Source: Natranaeroarchaeum aerophilus
GTDB lineage: Archaea; Halobacteriota; Halobacteria; Halobacteriales; Natronoarchaeaceae
DNA: 64,000 nt
Assembly (NCBI RefSeq): GCF_023638055.1
Contig: NZ_JAKRVY010000011.1
Coordinates: 1-64,000 of the forward strand
Direction: 5' to 3'
This document shows, one piece after another, positions 54,712-62,617 of this stretch. The translations under genes were made by a program, and so were the position numbers. The notes beneath the pieces were generated by a model. The model saw only the letters and a list, made by a program, of their open reading frames with translations, made no database searches and was not told the origin of the DNA. Position 1 is the stretch's first letter. The number at the start of each line of letters is the position of its first letter.

Positions 54712-55809
54712 ATGTATAATGGTTATGGGCTGAATATCGTGAACGCACAGATACACCGTCTCCGGGACGGGCCATACGGTGATTCGCTCGCACCCGACGT
54801 AGACGCGGTGTCCTCGTGGGATGAGTTCCGTGAACTCCCGCTGACGACCGCGACCGACGTCAACCGTGCTGTCGCGGCCGCTCCGGTGCCATCCGACCTC
54901 GCGACGATCTCATACACTGCACTAGACGGGACGGAACTCCCGGTCCACGATACGTTGGCTGACGAGCAATACATGGCTGCCATCAACGCCAAATACTTTC
55001 AGCAGGCTGGATTCCGCCCGGGTGACCGCGTGTTGAACTGCTTCCCGTATACGGCAACCGGCGGTGGGGAGGTATTCGAGAAAGGGTTGCGGGCACTGGG
55101 CGCCGAAGTCGTTCCGGCGAGTGACGCGACGGCGTCGACCCTCCAGACACTGTTATCTGACCACCTCGACGGGCTGTGTGGACCACCCAGCACGGTCCTC
55201 GCGATGGAAGAAGACGTCAGCAGCGGTGTCGACATCTTCCTCGGGGCTGGGGAGCCGTTCACCGGCATACCGGGCCGGCGTAGCAAAGTCAAAGAGCGGT
55301 TGGGCGCTGAGACGGCCGTGGATTACTTCGGGACGCGCCACGCCCAGCCCATCGCCGTCGAGTCGGCCGCCGAAGATGGTCTTATGGTCTGTGACGACTA
55401 CGTGCTCGTGGAGATCGTCGACCACAATATCGGCCAGACACTCCCGGCAGGGACGTACGGGGAAGTCGTCATCACGCACCTTCACAAGACCGGCACACCG
55501 CTGTTCCGGTGTCGAACGGGCGATGTCGCTCGTCTGACGAGGCGAGACGGCAATCCCTGTCTGCCGGACAGCATTGTGGGGTCACGGGACGAGTCGGTGC
55601 GGGTCAGCGACCGGACGGTGTACAAGGCAGGACTCAGAAACGAGCTCCTCCGATTCGAGGGGCCGTCTGGCGACTTCGAGGTAGAGACCCACGGTGACAG
55701 CTCCTACAGTGTGGTGTACGAGGGCGCAGACCACGGCGAAGACATCCTTGGCGCGCTCGAAGCGACCCAGCCGGTAGCCCCGACGACGGTGAGGGCCGTC
55801 GACGACTAA
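54712..55809 (+). CDS. PaaK-like adenylate-forming enzyme with an altered ATP loop
   Basis: A 365-residue relative of phenylacetate-CoA ligase. Recognisable elements are DRVLNCFPYTATGGGEVFEK then LRALGAEVVPASD, VDYFGTRHA, CDDYVLVEIVDHNIGQTLPA and GEVVITHLHKTGTPLFRCRT GDVARL (the GD and R that bind ATP). The usual Ser/Thr/Gly-rich loop (SSGTTG) is replaced by YTALDGTELPV, and the protein is about 60 residues shorter than normal. It may use a different activation mode or be inactive. AT-rich sequence with a TATA-like element lies just upstream of ATG 54712. Probably activates an acid in the same pathway. Confidence 0.7.
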   Translation: MYNGYGLNIVNAQIHRLRDGPYGDSLAPDVDAVSSWDEFRELPLTTATDVNRAVAAAPVPSDLATISYTALDGTELPVHDTLADEQYMAAINAKYFQQAGFRPGDRVLNCFPYTATGGGEVFEKGLRALGAEVVPASDATASTLQTLLSDHLDGLCGPPSTVLAMEEDVSSGVDIFLGAGEPFTGIPGRRSKVKERLGAETAVDYFGTRHAQPIAVESAAEDGLMVCDDYVLVEIVDHNIGQTLPAGTYGEVVITHLHKTGTPLFRCRTGDVARLTRRDGNPCLPDSIVGSRDESVRVSDRTVYKAGLRNELLRFEGPSGDFEVETHGDSSYSVVYEGADHGEDILGALEATQPVAPTTVRAVDD

Positions 55810-56162
55810 ACCATCGTCCTCACTGGGGTGGTGTTCCTCAACGCGAACTACGGCGGTGCAGTGGCTGTCCTCCCGCTGCCCTCGAGTGTTTCGACCCGCC
55901 GCCACGTTCGAACTCACCGATCTTCCGTTCGTTGCAGCGAATTCTAGAGGTATATCTCGCTCCCGACGCCGATGGTGCGGAACGCGTCTGGCAGGCGCTC
56001 GGTGAAGGATTTTCTCGACCTCGAACCCGGTGCAGGGGGTTCCGACGAACAGGTCGACTTTGTCATCAAGCCAGTCGGCTGTGATTGGTCTCTTGCCATC
56101 TTCCTGACCCACGAGATTCCTGTGCGACCACGTTGAAGATGCTTTTCCCCGTAGTCCTCCGT
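55810..56162. other. Intergenic region, nothing firm
   Basis: No gene is recognised. A plus-strand frame ending at about 56136 (KDFLDLEPGAGGSDEQVDFV, then GCDWSLAIFLTHEIP) reads plausibly for some 50 codons and could be the 3' remnant of a lost gene. Confidence 0.35.
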
Positions 56163-56852
56163 ATGTGTGGCCGGAACTCGCTTTTCATCGACCAGGCCGA
56201 CCTCGAGGCTCGCTTCGACGCCGAGGTCGTCGCGGACGGCGGGTACACACCTCGATACAACATCGCGCCTGGCGAGGACCTCCACATCATCACGAACAAG
56301 GCTTCCGACGAGATCGACGCCTACCACTGGGGGCTGATTCCGTTCTGGGCGGACGAACCCGAGGAGGGCATCATCAACGCTCGCTCCGAGACTGTCGACG
56401 AGAAACGCGTCTTCGAGCGGGCGTGGGAATCACGTCCCTGCCTCGTCCCCTCGTCTGGGTTCTACGAATGGAAATCGCCGAACGGCGGGTCGAAGAAGCC
56501 CTATCGGATTTACCGCGAAGACGAACCTGCCTTCGCGATGGCCGGACTCTGGGACGTCTGGGAGGGCGACGACGAGACGATCTCGTGCCTCACGATTCTC
56601 ACGACGGAGCCGAACGACCTAATGAACTCAATCCACGACCGGATGCCGGTCGTCCTCCCAAAGGACGCGGAATCTGACTGGCTCACCGCAGGCCCGGACA
56701 CTCGCAAGGAACTGTGCCAACTGTACCCAAAGGACCACCTGTCCGCCTACGAGATTTCGACGCGGGTCAACAACCCCGGAAACGACGATCCCCAGGTCAT
56801 CGAGCCGCTGGACCACGAGCAATCGGGCCTCGGCGAGTTCAGGTCGGAATGA
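56163..56852 (+). CDS. SRAP-domain protein (YedK/HMCES)
   Basis: A 229-residue SOS response-associated peptidase. The conserved catalytic Cys2 (MCGRN), PRYNIAPGED, the Glu of GFYEWK and the His of HDRMPVVL are all present. HMCES-type proteins crosslink to abasic sites in single-stranded DNA and protect them. ATG 56163 puts Cys at position 2 as required. It is a single gene, followed by the GHKL giant protein after 196 nt. Confidence 0.92.
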   Translation: MCGRNSLFIDQADLEARFDAEVVADGGYTPRYNIAPGEDLHIITNKASDEIDAYHWGLIPFWADEPEEGIINARSETVDEKRVFERAWESRPCLVPSSGFYEWKSPNGGSKKPYRIYREDEPAFAMAGLWDVWEGDDETISCLTILTTEPNDLMNSIHDRMPVVLPKDAESDWLTAGPDTRKELCQLYPKDHLSAYEISTRVNNPGNDDPQVIEPLDHEQSGLGEFRSE

Positions 56853-57048
56853 GGCCGTATTAGAACAATTAGCACACCAAAGAGCAGGGTAAACGCTGAG
56901 GTTGATAAGTTCAGCGACCCTGCAAGATGATCCTTCGGTCTAGTTGTTCTTCTATATCGTTGCGACCATCCGTGCTCTCACCCTCGAAAGCCGATCAATA
57001 GGGAACTTGGTCAACACGAATAAACCCCTCGCCCGATTGACTGAATGT

Positions 57049-60000
57049 ATGCCAAATACTTCGCCTGAAGAGTGGGGGAGTTGGGTGGAAGACCAACTCC
57101 AGAAGATGGAAGACGTGTACCATCGGGACGAAGATCGACTCTTTTCAGACTATAATCGAGAGACAAAGCATATTGACGGATATTCTGGTCGTGGATTACT
57201 GGAGCTCATTCAGAACGCTGACGACGCCGGCTGGGAATCGTCCGGTTCGGTTGACGTCCTAATAGAACTGACAGAGGAAGGCCTATTCGTTGCTAATAGT
57301 GGGGAGCCCTTCTCCCGTGAGGGAATCAGTTCGTTAATGCTCAGCGACAATAGCCCGAAACAATTCCGGGAGGAATGTATCGGCTACAAGGGACTTGGAT
57401 TCCGGTCTATTTTGAATTGGAGTTCGGACGTGCTCATACACAGCGGAGACGTATCGATCGGATTCTCGGAACAGTTCGCAGCTGAGTTTTTAAACAAACT
57501 CCGTGCTGAAAACGACGAAATTGATAGGAAAGCTAAGCGATACGAGCAGCGGGGAACCTCAAATCCAATCGCAACGCTGAGCACGCCACGACTTCTCTCA
57601 GAGAGCGACGTTGTAGATACACGTTTCGAGGAAGTCCACAAACAAGGCCAGCAGATCAAGGCTCGAGGCTACGACACTGTAATCTGCATTCCTCTGTTTG
57701 ACAGCGACAGTCGAAACCAAGTTCAGAAGGAGATCAACTCCCTATTCAAAGAGCTCACGCTGTTCCTGCGGAGCGTAGATGATCTTCGGATTCGCAGTCC
57801 AGAACGAGAAGAGCACTGGAGTGTCAAACGCGGGGAAGAGAAGGTTATTGTTGACCACGGCAGCGGCGAACCGACTACGTGGAAAATATTCAAAGACTCG
57901 GGGGAAATTCCGGAGGAATATACCACCGCTTCGCAAACCAAAGATCGGTACGAGATTAAAATCGCTATACCAGAGGATACCAGAAGCAAGGAGCTACCAT
58001 CTGATCTCTTTGTTTTCTTCCCTACCAAGGTCTCGTTCCCATTTCCGATGTTGGCGCACGCCACTTTCCAGGTGACAGAATCACGAAATCACCTGATAGA
58101 GAGCGATGCGAATCGATTTGTCGCTGAACGATTAGCGTCGAAGATGATTGATGCAGCGGAGGATCACCGATCTGAAGAAACCCCGTGGGCCGCTCTCCGT
58201 ACAGTTTCACCCACTGGACCAATCGGTTCTACGCTAAACAACCTCGGAGCACCAGATGAAGCTCAAAGCTCATTCAAGCAGTTACTTGAGTCAGAAGTTG
58301 CTACGCGGTCACTCATCCCAGTGCAGGATGGTTCCTTTACAACACCCGCAAAGGCAAAGCGAATTTCCGGTGATTTTGATGACCTACTCCAAGGAGAGTT
58401 ATTCGACGATGTCTGTCTTCACACGAACAGTCAGGATGTGAAGAACCAGCTGGATCGTTTAGACGTTGGGCACATCAACTACACAGACCTACAAACGCGA
58501 CTTGATACTATTTCAAGCGACCTTTTTATGACAACCCGAGCAGGCATCATCACCCGTCTCGTCGATAATAATCTCATTGGAGACGAGACTCCACCGCGTC
58601 TTCTGGTTGATGGTGAGGGGAATACAATTCCGCCTGAACGAACTACTTTCCTCCCACCACAGGGAGAGTCGATTACACTCCCCTCATGGGTTCCAAGAGA
58701 TATTCTTCACCCTGATCTTGCATCAAAGCTGCAGTCAAGCTGGGGATTAACCAGTATTCGAGATCTGCGAATGAAGCTATCGTCGTTTAATATTCGTGAG
58801 TACGAGCTTTCAGGGCTAGTCCAAGCGGTTGTCACCGAAGCGAACGACCGCGTTTCTCAGAATCCGGACTCAGAGGCACATTGGCGCCGGAAGATGCTAC
58901 GTGGGCTGTGGGACCTCTACGAAGCCGGTGCCAAGGGGGTGAGCCTCACAGAAGTCTCGATTGTTATTCCGACACGTACCGGGACTTTCGCAAAGGCCAG
59001 CTCTCTCTATCTAATGGGTGAGTACCCCAACGGCAAATTGGTCGAACATCTGTATGAGTCAGTAGATCAGGAGCTGTTCGTCGTAAGTCCCACAGAATTA
59101 GACTTCTGTGACGATGTAAGCAAGCTAGAGTCGTTCTTGCTTTGGTTGGGTGTCGCCGATGAGCCGCGATTAGAGCGACGTGAGATGAGTAATTCTGACT
59201 TCTTCGACCACGTCCTCGAGACATTAGACTATCCAGCTGAGTTCGGGAGTGAAACAAAAGAAACCCCGAATGACGTTACGTCGACACGGAATTATCGGCT
59301 ACGAAGGGTCGAGACAGTCGACCGACTTGAGGAGATCGTCGAAAGGGCACATCCGTATGCGATACTCGCGTGGCTTGCGACGATTCCAGAGACGACCAAT
59401 CGCTGGCGGAAGAATGGATCAGACGCGATACTTGAGATCAAACCCAAGTACCACCAAAATTGGAAATCACTTAACGAGCAGTCTGTACCTTCCCACCCTT
59501 ACTGGATTCTCCGAACGAGCCAGTGGCTTCCTGTCCAAGGTGAAGAGACTAATCTTCAGACCCCACAGACCTGCTCGACTGCATCGTTAGCGGAGGATAT
59601 CTCGCCATTAGTTGGATATCCGGCAGTAGATCCAGAATATCCGCTCTTCTCCGAACTGGGTGTTGACGAAACTGATATCTCCAAAACGCTCCGAGACCTG
59701 GGTGTAACGAATACACTCGCCGATCTTTCGTGGGAATCGTTCTACGAGATCCTGTTTAACCTTCCTGATCGCGATCCGGACGGAAAGGTGGCAAAGCGGG
59801 TCTATCGAACCTTGCTAAAGAACCGCGAAAGTGACGAGACTCCACCAGCATCTCTGCGTGCTGATTTCATCGAGAATGGGGAAATGTTCGGAACTCACGA
59901 GGGAGTCGAAGGATACTATCCGGTGTCGGAGCTGCGATACACAAACACCGACTCAATTCCTGCGCCAGTTGAGAACAGATACCCCTCACTGATGCTCGAT

Positions 60001-61284
60001 AACCGCCAAGGTACTGAGAAGGTGAAACAGTTCTTCGGCGTAGAGGGACTCACAAACTCTGATATCAACATTTCAGACGTCGACTACGACCACCACCTGT
60101 ATATGGACGAGTTTTCGCAGGAGGTTGATGAGTTGAAGCCGTTCATTTACGCCTTCAGAGTTGATGGCGACGATAATCGCCGGGAGCTACGGGCGATACG
60201 CGATGCAGAAATCGTCCTATGTAACGCGGTAAAGGCGACTGCATCAGTTGGTAGCGATACCTTCGATATCGAACTTCAACCAGGATCGTACCTCATTGAC
60301 GATTCGACAGTGTATGTTGTGCCCGATATTCTCGACGGGAGGCCACAGGTGACTGATGACCATCTTGCTCGGTTGGTTGGAGATGTTTTTTCAGATGTCC
60401 TCGATAAGAAGCTGAGCAAGGATATTCTCTCGCTCGCAACGGCAAATGATAGGCGTCAGCGTTTGGAGGTGCTCTTAGGTGACGAATCCGCGCATGAACG
60501 CTTACGTGAATCTAGAGCGCTCCTCACAGGTGAGACCTCTGAAGAGTCGGACTCGGTTTTCACTGCGCCTGAAGTCACAGACGGAATGGATCGAACCAAA
60601 AAAACAGAAAGAGATCGATCGGAAGATAGTCCCTCGCGTGACGGAACGGCTGTCAATTCACAACAGCCGACCGATGAGACACCTGCTTCGACAGCACAAT
60701 CTGGCATCGACGAATCGATAGAAGGCGTTTCATCAAAGCAACAGGGCTTCGAAACGGTTGAGGGAAGATCCATCACGATTCGCCGAACATCGCAGACATC
60801 ACAGAGTCGGTCGACATCGGGAACATACGATGTACCCGATTCTGAAGGAGCCGAAAAACTCGCATACTGGTTCGAAATTGACGCGGGTCGTTTCCCAATC
60901 CTCGTTTCACATATCCAAGGAAGCGAAAGCTATGGGTGTGACGTATTGAGTTTTGAGACGGAGGAACGAAAAGAGGCATTCGAATCAGACCCTGACAGAA
61001 CCCTCATAGATCGATATATCGAGGTGAAAAGCAGTACAAGTCAACAGGGATACGTAACTTTGGATGACGGCCAGGTCCAACAAGCTCTGACCCGTCAAGA
61101 ACGGTTCTATCTCTATCGAGTGTATGATGGATCCAGCGAGGACGGGTCGTATGAACTGGCAGTACTCGAGAATCCGTTAGCGCATGTAGACGCGGTTAAG
61201 CGGAAAGCTTCGATAGATCCATATCGCACCGAGGAGGCCATTCGCTACTCTCTGGATCTTATTTCTGACGAGCAAGACGATTGA
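57049..61284 (+). CDS. GHKL ATPase with C-terminal DUF3883 (sacsin-like giant)
   Basis: A 1411-residue protein. The N-terminal HSP90-type ATPase has the N-box GLLELIQNADDAGW (Asn 56), a G1 box of the type NSGEPFSREG and CIGYKGLGFRSI (G2). A long middle of about 900 residues has no recognised domain. Residues 1150-1260 are Ser/Thr/Glu-rich linker. The C-terminal DUF3883 (from about 1275) has the nuclease-like pattern YGCDVLSFE (1295 on) and RYIEVKSS (EVK at 1325-1327). ATG 57049 is chosen, since sequence before it is poor. GHKL-DUF3883 proteins occur in defence islands, where ATP binding is thought to switch a nuclease. Confidence 0.88.
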   Translation: MPNTSPEEWGSWVEDQLQKMEDVYHRDEDRLFSDYNRETKHIDGYSGRGLLELIQNADDAGWESSGSVDVLIELTEEGLFVANSGEPFSREGISSLMLSDNSPKQFREECIGYKGLGFRSILNWSSDVLIHSGDVSIGFSEQFAAEFLNKLRAENDEIDRKAKRYEQRGTSNPIATLSTPRLLSESDVVDTRFEEVHKQGQQIKARGYDTVICIPLFDSDSRNQVQKEINSLFKELTLFLRSVDDLRIRSPEREEHWSVKRGEEKVIVDHGSGEPTTWKIFKDSGEIPEEYTTASQTKDRYEIKIAIPEDTRSKELPSDLFVFFPTKVSFPFPMLAHATFQVTESRNHLIESDANRFVAERLASKMIDAAEDHRSEETPWAALRTVSPTGPIGSTLNNLGAPDEAQSSFKQLLESEVATRSLIPVQDGSFTTPAKAKRISGDFDDLLQGELFDDVCLHTNSQDVKNQLDRLDVGHINYTDLQTRLDTISSDLFMTTRAGIITRLVDNNLIGDETPPRLLVDGEGNTIPPERTTFLPPQGESITLPSWVPRDILHPDLASKLQSSWGLTSIRDLRMKLSSFNIREYELSGLVQAVVTEANDRVSQNPDSEAHWRRKMLRGLWDLYEAGAKGVSLTEVSIVIPTRTGTFAKASSLYLMGEYPNGKLVEHLYESVDQELFVVSPTELDFCDDVSKLESFLLWLGVADEPRLERREMSNSDFFDHVLETLDYPAEFGSETKETPNDVTSTRNYRLRRVETVDRLEEIVERAHPYAILAWLATIPETTNRWRKNGSDAILEIKPKYHQNWKSLNEQSVPSHPYWILRTSQWLPVQGEETNLQTPQTCSTASLAEDISPLVGYPAVDPEYPLFSELGVDETDISKTLRDLGVTNTLADLSWESFYEILFNLPDRDPDGKVAKRVYRTLLKNRESDETPPASLRADFIENGEMFGTHEGVEGYYPVSELRYTNTDSIPAPVENRYPSLMLDNRQGTEKVKQFFGVEGLTNSDINISDVDYDHHLYMDEFSQEVDELKPFIYAFRVDGDDNRRELRAIRDAEIVLCNAVKATASVGSDTFDIELQPGSYLIDDSTVYVVPDILDGRPQVTDDHLARLVGDVFSDVLDKKLSKDILSLATANDRRQRLEVLLGDESAHERLRESRALLTGETSEESDSVFTAPEVTDGMDRTKKTERDRSEDSPSRDGTAVNSQQPTDETPASTAQSGIDESIEGVSSKQQGFETVEGRSITIRRTSQTSQSRSTSGTYDVPDSEGAEKLAYWFEIDAGRFPILVSHIQGSESYGCDVLSFETEERKEAFESDPDRTLIDRYIEVKSSTSQQGYVTLDDGQVQQALTRQERFYLYRVYDGSSEDGSYELAVLENPLAHVDAVKRKASIDPYRTEEAIRYSLDLISDEQDD

Positions 61285-61446
61285 AATCCAAGCCTCAGCT
61301 TCCGAGACGTGTTATTCGGCGAGAAAGTCGGGCGAATCTGAAAAATCTGTATCACGTACGCCCGTACGCGATCAAACCGTCCTGATTGGAACCACCGACA
61401 ATCGGGCCTCGGCGGGTTCAGTTCGGGATAGCTGACGGCATCACGG

Positions 61447-62390
61447 TCACTGCATCGGCGACGCCGCCGCCGAATCGACGAGCGAGTACTCTCGGTCCCG
61501 ACTCGTCCCCTCCGCCTCGAGAAGGTTGTACTGCTCCATCTTTGATAGGTACGTGCGGATAGTCCGCTTCGTCCGTGGATCATCGACATCCTCGGTATAG
61601 CGCTCGTGGATCTCGCTCGGCCCGACCGGACCGTGCTCGCGAACGATGTCGTAGACGACGCGCTGGTGCGGCGTGAGCGAGTCGAGGCTCTTCTGCTTGA
61701 TCTGGGCCCGAGCATCCTCGGCGGCGTCCAAGAGAATGTCGTCGGTGATGCGCTCGTGGTTCTCGAGATCGGCCTTCCCGGCGGCCGTTCGCAGGATGCC
61801 GATTGCGAGGCGGGCGTCGCCGGCGGCCGCGTCGGTGATTCGATAGAGTTGGTCGTCGGTGATGACATCCTCGTCGAGCCCCCACTTTGCCCGCGCACTC
61901 AGGATATCGTACAGTCGCTCGTCGTGGTACTTGTCCATCCGGACGTGTTCGCTGGAGCGCACCCGGCTCATGAGGGGGTCGTCGACGCGGCTGAACAGCT
62001 CCTCTTCCTAGTTCGCGATGCAGATGATCGCGAACTGGGGCAGGCTGTGGAGGTCGTAGATGACGCTGGGGTCTTCGAGCTGGTCGACCTCGTCGAGGAT
62101 AACGACGGTCCGCGGGCCGTCGTGTTGTTGGAGCCGGTCGACAAGTTCGTCGTGCGGCGTCGACTGCCGGTGGATGTCGATGGTGATGCCGAGGTTGTCG
62201 AGGATCTGGTAGAGCGTGCGGAACCGGGTGTAGTTGCGCCAGCAGTTGACGTAGGTGGTCTCGACATCGAGAACTCCTCACGGAGCCGTTCGGTTACGAA
62301 CTTCGAGATGCACGTTTTGCCAGTGCCGCTGGGTCCGGTGACGATGGCCGTGTCGGCGGGCTGCCCGTTCGTGATGGGCTCGAGAATATA
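61447..62390 (-). pseudogene. Orc1/Cdc6 pseudogene
   Basis: On the minus strand the AAA+ core reads EPITNGQPADTAIVTGPSGT then GKTCISKFVTERLREE, shifts frame near 62270 and continues LDVETTYVNCWRNYTRFRTL, VVILDEVDQLEDPSVIYDL. A TAG at about 62008-62010 interrupts IAN*EEELF. After it MSRVRSSEHVRMDKYHDERL and the winged helix (LTPHQRVVYDIVREHGPVGP) run to a stop at 61447. The N-terminus is missing at about 62390, a frameshift and a stop follow, and no origin boxes are found near it. It is therefore a dead second initiator, perhaps from an earlier plasmid merger. Confidence 0.85.
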
Positions 62391-62617
62391 TCATACTGGA
62401 ACCCCTCAATTCGTCACTACCGACGCCGGTTGGTTTCTTGCTCCAAAAGCGATTTACAGCTCCCATATGGCTTGAATCTGGGATTGGAGTCTCTTCTGGC
62501 TAAATTCTGATTTCAGCTTTCAAAACGTTGGTCCGATCATATCGTGCCCAAAACCCTCCGCGTTGGGTTTAGGTGACTGGTTTTATTTAGCCAACAGGCT
62601 ATTTATTGGTATCATCG

